Positions 21,852-29,473 of a DNA stretch of 35,596 nt are shown one piece after another. The translations under genes were made by a program, and so were the position numbers. The notes under the pieces are model-generated. The model did no database searches and was not told the DNA's origin. It was given only the letters and a program-made list of their open reading frames with translations. Position 1 is the stretch's first letter; every line of letters begins with the position of its first letter. The stretch is taken from assembly GCA_036274645.1 (NCBI GenBank), contig DASUFH010000424.1, positions 1 to 35,596 of the forward strand, in the 5' to 3' direction. Source of the stretch: DASUFH01 sp036274645 (GTDB lineage: Bacteria; Acidobacteriota; Terriglobia; 20CM-2-55-15).

Positions 21852-24011
21852 TCATACGGCGTTCAGCGTTCGCATCATGTCGTGCTCCTCGTGTTCGAGG
21901 ATGTGGCAGTGCCAGACATACTCGTCCGCGTTGATCCCGAAGCTTCCGGCCAGCCGTGGGCTTGAAGGAACCGGACTGCTCGTCACGACGGTTCCGTCGG
22001 ACTTTTTCCAGGAAAATGTCCGGGCGGCCGGGGCGCCTTTCACGCCGGACGACTGTTCCGGCAGTTCAAACGGATTCTCAACCAGAACCGCCACCGTCGT
22101 GCACTCGCCCGGGTTCATCCGGACCGTTTCCTTCCATCCGCTCTCGTTGGGCGCGGGCGCGCGGCCCTGACCGGTAAACACCCGTTTGCCAGCTGAATTC
22201 ACGCGGAAGAGTCTCCGCCGGAGCAGCATCACATTGAAGAGATGAAAGTGCATCGGGTGCGTATCGGCGGTGTTGTTGTAGATGTTCCAGATCTGGATCG
22301 TTCCGTAGGCGACATGTTCACCCGGACCCTCGAGATAGCCCAGTCCGGCCCCGCCGTTGCTGTCGGCGAGATTCCCGATGAGTTGCGCTAACCGTCCGAA
22401 GCGGTCGAAGGATTCGTTCAGCGTCAGATCCTGGGTGGCTTCCAGGTACTGGAACTGCGATCCGTTGAAATCGACGACGCTGCCGGGCGTCAGGTCGAGC
22501 TTGAACCCGCCGTTTTCGGTGTCCGGCGTTGTCGGTAGCACGGGAACGAGGGTTGTTCCAGCGGCCGGCATGGGAATCGGAAATCGGTCGCCCGCGCCGG
22601 CGACGCGTCGGAACTGCATGATCGTCCGGGAGTCGGGTCCATCCCAGGACTCCTTCCGACGATCCCGCCATCCCGCATCGAAGTCCCGTCCGCCGTCTGG
22701 GAACGGCGCGGCCGCGTCATTGTAGAGAATCACGTTCATGCCGACCGGGACCGCGGAGAAATCCACAATGAGGTCGGCGCGCTCCGCCGGACCCAGCAGC
22801 AGCGGCGTTGGCGGGATCCTGCCCTGAGACACGGTGTCGGCAAGCAGGACCGGCTGCGGCAGGAAGCCGCATTCGTTGCCGATCTGCCAGACGCGTACCG
22901 GCGCCCATATCGGCGCGCCCACATTGCGCGCGCGGGCCTCACCCCGAATGGTTCCCGGCGCCGCCGGATCCTCTACCGCAAAACTGAGATTGAGGAATCG
23001 CGAGTTGCACGCGTTCAGAACTCGGAACCGTTTCATTCCGTTGACTTCCTGAAATGGATACACGGTTCCGTTCACCAGCATCGTGTCGCCGAACATTTCG
23101 GCGACGGCGGACGGAGTCGGAAGCGGCTCACCGCCGTCCTCAAGGTCCCATATCGCGGGATCGTAAACGTATGGATACCAGAGATCCCCCTCGCCGGCTC
23201 CTCCCAGTACTGCGGGTCCGGCATATGAGGCGTATTCCGGATCCACAAAAGGATCGTAGAAAACCTTGTCCTGAATAACGAGAGCGTCGCCCGGAATCGG
23301 AAGTCCCATGGCCAACTCGATGTCGTCGATCAGGAAATATCCGCTCGCCAGTCCCGCATAGGCGTTGGTTCGCGTGATGCCCGACGCATGATCGTGAAAC
23401 CACATGAACCGCGCCGACTGGTTGTTCGGATAGAAGTGGTCATTCGTCAACCCGCCCACCTCGTTCGGCAGCCATCCCGGGACCGGAACCGACGCTCCAG
23501 TCTGAGCGCCGAACGCCGCATTGGCAACCCACTGGAACGGGCCTCCATCGCTCGCCCACGGAACCCGGCCTCCATGAAGGTGAATCACGGCGCGATCCGC
23601 TCGCAATCCACCGGGCCCCTCGCTGACCGTCGTATCGAACGGAAGAATGTGCTGCTGCGGCAGGCTGCAGGTGAAACGGATACGAACCGGCCGGTTCTTG
23701 CGCGCCACGATCGCCCCGCCCAAATGCCGGTACGTTCCGCTGCCGGTCTGACGGTATCCATAGAGCCGTGTGCCATTGGGGAAACTGGGATGTAGAACGT
23801 CCCGGAATACACCCGCCTCGATCGAGTAGTAGTCGATTCCCGGATATGTCGTCGTGTCCGGACTCAATACCGGTATGTCCGGGCCAAAACGCCGGATAGG
23901 TTGAATGAATTTGTCGAGCCGACGGCTGGTCGCGTACGCATATCCCCGCTGTCTATTCGCCAGGAGCGCCAGGGTGCTCGCGCTGCCCAAGAGGAACTGT
24001 CTCCGGTTCAT
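21852..24011 (-). CDS. Tat-exported multicopper oxidase (CotA/bilirubin-oxidase-like)
   Basis: The 719-residue product begins MNRRQFLLGSASTLALLA, a twin-arginine signal, after a good AGGAGA at 6 nt. Copper-ligand motifs of three-cupredoxin oxidases are intact: HLHGGRVPW and WFHDHA in the first domain, HPMHFHLF and HCHILEHEEHDMM in the last. They supply the T1 site and trinuclear cluster, including the T1 Cys and a Met ligand. The length is larger than CotA (about 510), with long loops, so it may act on a bulky substrate or on metals such as Cu(I) or Mn(II). It is on the same strand as the Met/His-rich protein. Confidence 0.92.
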   Translation of the reverse strand: MNRRQFLLGSASTLALLANRQRGYAYATSRRLDKFIQPIRRFGPDIPVLSPDTTTYPGIDYYSIEAGVFRDVLHPSFPNGTRLYGYRQTGSGTYRHLGGAIVARKNRPVRIRFTCSLPQQHILPFDTTVSEGPGGLRADRAVIHLHGGRVPWASDGGPFQWVANAAFGAQTGASVPVPGWLPNEVGGLTNDHFYPNNQSARFMWFHDHASGITRTNAYAGLASGYFLIDDIELAMGLPIPGDALVIQDKVFYDPFVDPEYASYAGPAVLGGAGEGDLWYPYVYDPAIWDLEDGGEPLPTPSAVAEMFGDTMLVNGTVYPFQEVNGMKRFRVLNACNSRFLNLSFAVEDPAAPGTIRGEARARNVGAPIWAPVRVWQIGNECGFLPQPVLLADTVSQGRIPPTPLLLGPAERADLIVDFSAVPVGMNVILYNDAAAPFPDGGRDFDAGWRDRRKESWDGPDSRTIMQFRRVAGAGDRFPIPMPAAGTTLVPVLPTTPDTENGGFKLDLTPGSVVDFNGSQFQYLEATQDLTLNESFDRFGRLAQLIGNLADSNGGAGLGYLEGPGEHVAYGTIQIWNIYNNTADTHPMHFHLFNVMLLRRRLFRVNSAGKRVFTGQGRAPAPNESGWKETVRMNPGECTTVAVLVENPFELPEQSSGVKGAPAARTFSWKKSDGTVVTSSPVPSSPRLAGSFGINADEYVWHCHILEHEEHDMMRTLNAV

Positions 24012-24017
24012 ATGTGC

Positions 24018-24023
24018 TCTCCT
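24018..24023 (-). promoter_or_regulatory. Shine-Dalgarno deciding the multicopper oxidase start
   Basis: AGGAGA lies 6 nt before the ATG at 24011 and selects MNRRQF, the twin-arginine signal start, over an ATG 36 nt upstream. Confidence 0.7.
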
Positions 24024-24026
24024 TCC

Positions 24027-24451
24027 GCGAGGAGGATTCATTAGCACGTCGTGTGCCTCAGGCCGCGATGGACTATCATTCTTATTTTCAGTGTGTTGGA
24101 TGGATGTGTGCGCCGGCTGTTGCTGGTATGCCTGCCTTGCTGGCGGGTGTCCTCATTCGGGCGGGGAACAAGCTGGAAAAGGTGTCATTAAAGTGGGGCG
24201 CCGGAACACAGACCTGGACAATCTGCCAAAGAAGAGGCGGGAATCGGGACAGGAACGGGGCGCGCGGTGGAACTCACCCGGAGCGCCGGACGATAGGGCG
24301 AAGCGGGAAAGAAGAGGTCCCTCATTGATTGCCTCCCCTGTCGCTCGCTCCAACCCCGCGTCGCGCGGACGAGGGCCCGCTGCTGCACAACTGCGCGGAC
24401 CGCGCGGATCATCGTAGTTACGTCCTTTTCTTCCCTTTCAAGACTGAACGA
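24027..24451. other. Intergenic region between multicopper oxidase and ispG
   Basis: The stretch holds the divergent control region of the multicopper oxidase (-) and ispG (+). Frames in it encode Arg/Gly-rich sequence without any recognisable domain. The string TTGATTGCCTCCCCTGTCGC near 24324 resembles part of the dispersed repeat (TGATTGTTTGCC then CCTGTCGCTCG), so it may be a decayed fragment. No tRNA or riboswitch was recognised. Confidence 0.5.
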
Positions 24452-24457
24452 TATAAT
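24452..24457 (+). promoter_or_regulatory. Possible ispG -10 element
   Basis: A perfect TATAAT lies 8 nt before the GTG start of ispG. Transcription would begin at or next to the start codon, giving a leaderless mRNA. The -35 region is poor (TCTTCC at 17 nt), so this is only a candidate. Confidence 0.4.
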
Positions 24458-24465
24458 GAACAACC

Positions 24466-25692
24466 GTGGCAGAGATTCAGCGCCGGCAATCGATTCCCGT
24501 CAAAATCGGCAATGTCTGGGTGGGTGGAAGCCATCCGATTGTCGTCCAGTCGATGACCAATACCGATACGGCGGACGTCCGCTCCACGGTTGAGCAGACC
24601 GCGATGCTGGCCGCGGCCGGCTCCGAGATCGTCCGCGTCACCGTCAATACGCGCGAAGCGGCGGCGGCTGTCGGGGAGATCGCGCGGCGTCTCCGCGATC
24701 GCGGTGTGGATGTGCCGCTCGTCGGCGACTTTCACTACAACGGTCATATCCTGCTCCGCGATTATCCGGATTGCGCCGCAGCTCTAGACAAGTACCGGAT
24801 CAACCCCGGCAACGTCGGCATGGGCAAACAGCATGATGACAACTTCCGGGCCATCATCGAGATCGCCAACGAGAACCGCAAACCCGTTCGAATTGGCGTC
24901 AACTGGGGTTCACTCGACCAATCTCTTGTCACCCGCCTGATGGACGAAAACGGCCGCAGCGCCCGTCCGAAAGACGCCCGCGAAATCGTTCTGGACGCCA
25001 TGGTCCTGAGCGCCCTGGAGTCGGCCGAAATGGCGCGCTCTTACGGCATGTCCGGCGACCAGATCATTCTCAGCGCCAAGGTTTCCGGCGTTCAGGATCT
25101 GATCGATGTCTATCGCGCGCTCGCCGCGCAATCGCCCTACGCCCTGCATCTCGGATTGACCGAAGCCGGCATGGGACGCCGCGGCGTCATTTCGAGCGCC
25201 GCCGCCCTGTCCGTCCTTCTTCAGGAGGGGATCGGCGATACCATCCGCGTGAGTCTGACTCCCGCGCCTGGAGGCGATCGGGCCGAGGAAGTCCGAGCCT
25301 GCCAGGACATCCTGCAGAGTCTCGGCATCCGGAGCTTTTCGCCTCAGGTCACCGCGTGTCCGGGATGCGGGCGCACCACCAGCACCGTCTTTCAGGAGCT
25401 GGCCAGCGATATCCAGGCGCACCTGGCGTCCAAAATGGCGGCGTGGCGTATTTCGTATCCCGGCGTTGAGGAGCTGAAGGTTGCCGTGATGGGTTGCGTC
25501 GTCAATGGTCCCGGGGAATCCAAACACGCGCACGTCGGGATCTCGCTGCCCGGCACGGGCGAAGAGCCGAAGGCGCCCGTTTACGTGGATGGCCGCCTGA
25601 TGACCACGCTGAAGGGACCGACGATCGTCGACGATTTCATCGGGATCCTCGACGAATACGTCGACGGCAAATATCGGGGAACATCATCGTGA
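24466..25692 (+). CDS. ispG: 4-hydroxy-3-methylbut-2-en-1-yl diphosphate synthase
   Basis: This 408-residue [4Fe-4S] enzyme makes HMBPP from MEcPP in the non-mevalonate isoprenoid pathway. The N-terminal TIM-barrel has PVKIGNVWVGGSHPIVVQSM, LVGDFHYNGHILL and GVNWGSLDQSL. The C-terminal Fe-S domain has TACPGCGRTTSTVFQELA and GCVVNGPGESKHAHVGISL, which supply three cysteines and the conserved Glu. The GTG start fits the family N-terminus. The gene is followed after 21 nt by the glutamate dehydrogenase gene. It shows that the organism uses the MEP pathway. Confidence 0.95.
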   Translation: MAEIQRRQSIPVKIGNVWVGGSHPIVVQSMTNTDTADVRSTVEQTAMLAAAGSEIVRVTVNTREAAAAVGEIARRLRDRGVDVPLVGDFHYNGHILLRDYPDCAAALDKYRINPGNVGMGKQHDDNFRAIIEIANENRKPVRIGVNWGSLDQSLVTRLMDENGRSARPKDAREIVLDAMVLSALESAEMARSYGMSGDQIILSAKVSGVQDLIDVYRALAAQSPYALHLGLTEAGMGRRGVISSAAALSVLLQEGIGDTIRVSLTPAPGGDRAEEVRACQDILQSLGIRSFSPQVTACPGCGRTTSTVFQELASDIQAHLASKMAAWRISYPGVEELKVAVMGCVVNGPGESKHAHVGISLPGTGEEPKAPVYVDGRLMTTLKGPTIVDDFIGILDEYVDGKYRGTSS

Positions 25693-25713
25693 ACGCGCCA
25701 CTCGAGGAGGCTC

Positions 25714-27147
25714 ATGTCGGTAATCATCCCGCAGGCTGAAGATCTCAATCTCAATTCCATCGTTTCCAAGCAGTTCGACCGCGCGGCGCAATACGTGCAG
25801 ATCCACCCGGCGCTGCTCAGCCAGATCAAGGCGTGCAACAACGTTTACTACTTTCAGTTTCCGGTGCGCTTCGGAGGCGGGCACTACGAAATCTTCGAGG
25901 GATGGCGCGCCGAACACAGTCAGCATTTCAAGCCGTGCAAGGGCGGAACCCGCTTCAGCGAGATGGTCAGCCGCGACGAGATCATGGCGCTGGCCGCGCT
26001 GATGACCTATAAGTGCGCCATCGTCGACCTGCCGTTCGGCGGGTCCAAAGGCGGTGTCCGTTTCAACCCCAACAAATACACGGCCGAACAGATCGAAAAG
26101 ATCACCCGCCGTTACACCGCTGAACTCATCCGCAAAGAGTTCATCGGACCCGGCGAAAACGTCCCGGGTCCCGACGTCGGAACCGGCGAACGCGAAATGG
26201 CGTGGATGGCCGATACCTATGACGCTTTCTATTCCGGCGAGATCGACAACCTGGCCTGCGTCACCGGCAAGCCGATCTCCCAGGGAGGCATCGCCGGCCG
26301 TCGGGAGGCTACCGGGCGTGGCGTCCAGTACGGAATTCGGGAGGCATTTCACTATGGGGAAGACCTCAAGAAACTGGGGCTCTCCCCGGGCCTCGACGGC
26401 AAGACGGTGGCCATCCAGGGGTTCGGTAACGTGGGCTATCACGCGGCAAAATTCCTTTCCGAAGAAGACGGTTGCCGCATTGTCGCCATCGGCGAATGGG
26501 ACGGCTCCGTCTACAACCCCAAAGGACTGAACATCGCTGAACTGGACGCGCATCGCAAACAGACCGGCTCCATCCGCGATTTCCCTGGCGCGACCACATC
26601 CGACGCGGGCGCCCTCTGGGAGACCCCTTGCGACATCCTGATTCCCGCTGCTCTCGAAAACCAGATTACGCTGGAGAACTGTCACCGGATTCGCGCCAGA
26701 GTCGTCGCGGAAGCAGCCAATGGGCCGACCACTCTCGGCGCCGAAGAGGTCCTTACCGCGCGCGGCGTCCTGATCATTCCCGACGTCTACCTGAACGCCG
26801 GCGGCGTGACCGTGTCGTACTTCGAGTGGAGCAAGAATCTGTCGCATATGCGGTTCGGACGGCTGCAAAAACACCTGGAGGAGATCCGGAACCAGACACT
26901 GGTGGGATCCATCGAACGCCTGATCGGACGCCAGATTCCCGAGAAGGACAAGCGCTTCCTCGTGCGCGGCCCCGACGAACTCGACCTCGTCAACTCCGGC
27001 CTGGAAGAAGCGATGGTCAACGCCTATCGCGAGATCCGCGAACTCCATCGCAATCGTCTGCCGGGCGAGAGCCTGCGCACCGCCGCCTTCGTCATTGCGA
27101 TCGAACGCGTCGCGGCGACATACGAACAGCTGGGAATTTTTCCGTAG
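25714..27147 (+). CDS. Glu/Leu/Phe/Val-type (glutamate) dehydrogenase
   Basis: The 477-residue NAD(P)-dependent dehydrogenase interconverts glutamate and 2-oxoglutarate. It has the substrate-domain motifs KGGTRF and VDLPFGGSKGGVRFNP with the catalytic lysine. GPDVGTGEREMAWMADTY and the Rossmann GFGNVGYHAAKFL follow. A good GAGGAGG lies 3 nt before the ATG. It has a C-terminal extension (about 430-477, EAMVNAYREIRELHR to FVIAIERVAATYEQLGIFP) as in Glu dehydrogenases. It is slightly longer than the usual 420-450, and the cofactor cannot be read reliably. It lies 21 nt after ispG and 6 nt before ribE. Confidence 0.92.
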   Translation: MSVIIPQAEDLNLNSIVSKQFDRAAQYVQIHPALLSQIKACNNVYYFQFPVRFGGGHYEIFEGWRAEHSQHFKPCKGGTRFSEMVSRDEIMALAALMTYKCAIVDLPFGGSKGGVRFNPNKYTAEQIEKITRRYTAELIRKEFIGPGENVPGPDVGTGEREMAWMADTYDAFYSGEIDNLACVTGKPISQGGIAGRREATGRGVQYGIREAFHYGEDLKKLGLSPGLDGKTVAIQGFGNVGYHAAKFLSEEDGCRIVAIGEWDGSVYNPKGLNIAELDAHRKQTGSIRDFPGATTSDAGALWETPCDILIPAALENQITLENCHRIRARVVAEAANGPTTLGAEEVLTARGVLIIPDVYLNAGGVTVSYFEWSKNLSHMRFGRLQKHLEEIRNQTLVGSIERLIGRQIPEKDKRFLVRGPDELDLVNSGLEEAMVNAYREIRELHRNRLPGESLRTAAFVIAIERVAATYEQLGIFP

Positions 27148-27153
27148 GCCGAT

Positions 27154-27747
27154 ATGTTTACCGGGATTATCGAAGAAGTCGGCGTCATCATCGATCTGGG
27201 CGATGCGCCAAACGGGTTTCGCCGGATGCGCGTTCGCGCGTCGCGCGTGGTCGACGGCATGAAGGCCGGCGCGAGCATCGCCGTCAATGGCGTCTGTCTC
27301 ACCGCCATCCTGCACGACGCCGGCAGCTTTACAGCGGACCTCTCCGCCGAGACGCTCGCGCGGTCCAGTTTCGGCGAGATGCGTCCAGGCGCGCTCGTGA
27401 ATCTCGAGCGCCCGATGCCGGCCAGCGGCCGCTTCGACGGACACATCGTTCAGGGCCATGTAGACGGCGTGGGCCGCATGCGGTCTTTTACCCGTGAGGC
27501 GGATAACTGGAATCTGCAGGTGGAATTTCCATCCGCCTTCGCCCGATACCTCGTCGAAAAAGGCTCCATTACCGTGGACGGTATCAGCCTCACCGTTGCG
27601 GGCCTGCAGGACGACGTGTTCGGCGTTGCCATCATTCCCCATACCTTCGACAACACCAACCTCAGGCAGGCCCGCGCCGGCGACGCCGTGAACCTGGAAT
27701 TCGACGTCATCGCCAAATACGTCGAGCGGCTGATCGGAGCCAATTAA
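27154..27747 (+). CDS. ribE: Riboflavin synthase alpha subunit
   Basis: The 197-residue protein dismutates 6,7-dimethyl-8-ribityllumazine to riboflavin. It opens with the signature MFTGIIEEVGVI and contains two lumazine-binding repeats: SIAVNGVCLTAIL with GHIVQGHVDGVG, then SITVDGISLTVAGL with IIPHTFDNTNL. Length is normal. It follows the dehydrogenase gene after 6 nt, and no other rib gene is present. A hairpin lies 25 nt after the stop. Confidence 0.94.
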   Translation: MFTGIIEEVGVIIDLGDAPNGFRRMRVRASRVVDGMKAGASIAVNGVCLTAILHDAGSFTADLSAETLARSSFGEMRPGALVNLERPMPASGRFDGHIVQGHVDGVGRMRSFTREADNWNLQVEFPSAFARYLVEKGSITVDGISLTVAGLQDDVFGVAIIPHTFDNTNLRQARAGDAVNLEFDVIAKYVERLIGAN

Positions 27748-27770
27748 CCAGCATTTGCGATCCCCGTCTG

Positions 27771-27803
27771 TGCAGGGGCGGTCTAGATCTAGACCGGCCC
27801 CTG
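27771..27803. repeat. Hairpin after ribE, left end of the repeat element
   Basis: CAGGGGCGGTCTAGA at 27773-27787 and TCTAGACCGGCCCCTG at 27788-27803 are inverted with a one-base bulge. The left arm repeats the TGTAGGGGCGGTC end motif of the repeat family, with C for T at the third position. It can also act as the terminator of the ispG-gdh-ribE operon. Confidence 0.65.
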
Positions 27804-27818
27804 GAGTTTAGACATTTT

Positions 27819-28139
27819 GGAAGGCCTTCGATGCACGCGCGCCCTCTCCCAGCGCAGCTGGGAGAGGAGGGCCTGAGCGAAGCGAAGGCCAGGTGAGGGC
27901 AAACAATCAAGGGACAATCCCCGGATTGTTTGCCGGCGCCTGTCACTCGTCTTTTCTTTCTGCTTCGCCCTATCGGGCTCGCGCTCTGCGGCTCGCTCCC
28001 CCCTCTCCCGGCGGAGCCGGGAGAGGGCGGCGCCACTCCAGTCGGCTCCCATACTCGCGCTTCGTTTGCGGCAATCTGCTGCAGCGAAGCTGCAGATCCG
28101 AGACGTAAACGCGAATTCGTTGCCTGAACTGAGCCCCAA
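27819..28139. repeat. Dispersed nested-palindrome repeat, copy 2
   Basis: This 321-nt copy of 12731-13048 is in the same orientation. The central inverted repeat is damaged (GGCAAACAATC remains, but the right arm has several changes), while the flanking hairpins are cleaner than in copy 1. The right end continues into ACCGCCCCTACA (28139-28150) and AATGTTTCTGTTGTGTA (28156-28172). Together with 27771 it forms a larger unit with roughly 12-bp terminal inverted repeats. It lies between the converging ribE and fpg. There is no transposase. Confidence 0.85.
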
Positions 28140-28186
28140 CCGCCCCTACAAGCAGAATGTTTCTGTTGTGTATCCTTTGTACGGCC

Positions 28187-29095
28187 CTACTGTTTGCGCG
28201 TTTCGATGTGCGATTCCCACTCGTCCAGGCTGCGAGGCCAGTCCTGCTTCAATAAACGCGACATGCCGCGATCGGCCAGCAGCCGGCCTTCTGTCTGGCA
28301 GGTGACGCAGTAATTGCATTCGTTTTCCGCATAGACGATGCGCTGAACCGGCGCCTGACACACCGGACACGGTCTTCCGAACCGTCCATGAACCGCCATC
28401 TCCGGACGGAATGCCGTCACCTTCGAAGGAAACTCGGCGCCGGTATCCCGTCGCAACCGGTCGATCCATTCATTCAGCGTTGTCTGGATGGCCGTATGCA
28501 GTCGCGAGATCTCGCCGTCGTTGAGTTTTGAAGTCAGCTTCAACGGTGAAAGCCGCGCGCGGTGCAGAATCTCGTCGGAATAGGCGTTTCCGATCCCGCT
28601 GAAGAGGTTCGGGTCGGTCAGCGCGCGTTTGACGGTGTGATTTTCGCCGGTAAGCGTCTTCTTGAAATCCTCCAGTGAGGCGTCGAGCGGTTCAAGCGCC
28701 CGCCGATCGAACGCGGCCAATGCCGCGCGTCCTTCAACCACACGTAGCGAAGCGCGCTTCTTCGAGCCGGCTTCGGTGAGCAGGAGCGTGCCGGAAGGGA
28801 AGTCGAATGCCACCAGGCCCAGCTTGCCGGGTATGCGGGCGTCGGGTTGTTTCCACTGGAAGCGTCCGGCAATCATCAGGTGGATGATCAGAAACAGGTC
28901 GTCTTCAAACGCGAAAACGATCTGTTTGCCCAGGCGAGTAATGTCGAGGACGTGGCGTCCTTCGAGGGAGCTGATTGGGGGATGGAACGACCGGACGACG
29001 AAGGGACTGGCGAGACGAATGCGGGTCAGGCGCTGTCCGGAGATGCGTGATTGCAGGGATTCAATGTAGACCTGGACGTCGGGTAGCTCAGGCAT
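28187..29095 (-). CDS. Formamidopyrimidine-DNA glycosylase (Fpg/Nei family)
   Basis: The 302-residue enzyme excises oxidised bases. It has the catalytic N-terminus MPELPDVQVY (Pro2, Glu3), the conserved lysine in TRLGKQIVF and the H2TH region DPNLFSGIGNAYSDEILHRA. The C-terminal zinc finger CPVCQAPVQRIVYAENECNY then CVTC has the C-x2-C-x16-C-x2-C spacing. The family splits into MutM and Nei groups; the second motif block (LIIHLMIAGRFQWK) leans towards MutM, but I do not assign a gene symbol. It is a single gene between repeat regions. With nth and the UvrC-like gene it makes three DNA-repair genes in the window. Confidence 0.92.
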   Translation of the reverse strand: MPELPDVQVYIESLQSRISGQRLTRIRLASPFVVRSFHPPISSLEGRHVLDITRLGKQIVFAFEDDLFLIIHLMIAGRFQWKQPDARIPGKLGLVAFDFPSGTLLLTEAGSKKRASLRVVEGRAALAAFDRRALEPLDASLEDFKKTLTGENHTVKRALTDPNLFSGIGNAYSDEILHRARLSPLKLTSKLNDGEISRLHTAIQTTLNEWIDRLRRDTGAEFPSKVTAFRPEMAVHGRFGRPCPVCQAPVQRIVYAENECNYCVTCQTEGRLLADRGMSRLLKQDWPRSLDEWESHIETRKQ

Positions 29096-29233
29096 GGGTG
29101 TAGGTTATAGGCCTGATTGTTTGCCGGCTGTCCCCCGCCGCTTTGCGGCCGTCCCCCTTTCGCAGGCGTAGCTTGTGCCCAATTGCATCCTGGCGCCCCT
29201 GCGGGGCGCCGCTTCCCAGTGGTAGCGATTACC

Positions 29234-29377
29234 CAGGGGTTGCGCTCGCTTCGCTCATTTAACCCCTGACTACTGTCCTGGCCCGCCTCCGGCGGGCCCC
29301 GATGCGGCCCAAGTCATGCCAGAGGCATGACAGGAATTGAGCCAGGGGTTAAGCGAGCGAAGCGAGCGCAACCCCTG
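29234..29377. repeat. Inverted pair of 35-nt palindromic units
   Basis: Units at 29234-29268 and 29343-29377 are reverse complements with two mismatches. Each begins CAGGGGTT and ends AACCCCTG, so each is itself nearly palindromic. The core is TGCGCTCGCTTCGCTC. Between them lie two further hairpins (GCCCGCCTCCGGCGGGC and GTCATGCCAGAGGCATGAC). This nested arrangement resembles BIME-type repeat clusters. Confidence 0.8.
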
Positions 29378-29396
29378 GGGCGCCTGTTCCCAATCT

Positions 29397-29419
29397 AAAA
29401 GGCGCCCTGAAAGGGCGCC
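29397..29419 (-). terminator. Rho-independent terminator of the protease operon
   Basis: On the minus strand GGCGCCC and GGGCGCC pair around a TTTCA loop and are followed by TTTT. It lies 55 nt after the tldE stop, where the operon should end. Confidence 0.75.
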
Positions 29420-29473
29420 AGGATCTCAGGCCCACAACCGCACCTCCTCACGAGACCATTCGCTGAAGCGAAG

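Larger units (their letters stand above)
29096..29473. other. Repeat-filled intergenic region between fpg and tldE
   Basis: The 378-nt gap has no supported gene. It contains TGATTGTTTGCC at 29114-29125, hairpins around GGCCCGCC and GCATGAC, an inverted pair at 29234-29377, and a terminator at 29397-29419. The region looks like a cluster of palindromic intergenic repeats. Confidence 0.6.

Noticed and set aside
25684..27642. A 652-codon open frame on the minus strand opposite glutamate dehydrogenase and riboflavin synthase
   Set aside because: The plus strand encodes two unambiguous enzymes; the antisense frame is a GC-rich third-position artefact with no domain.
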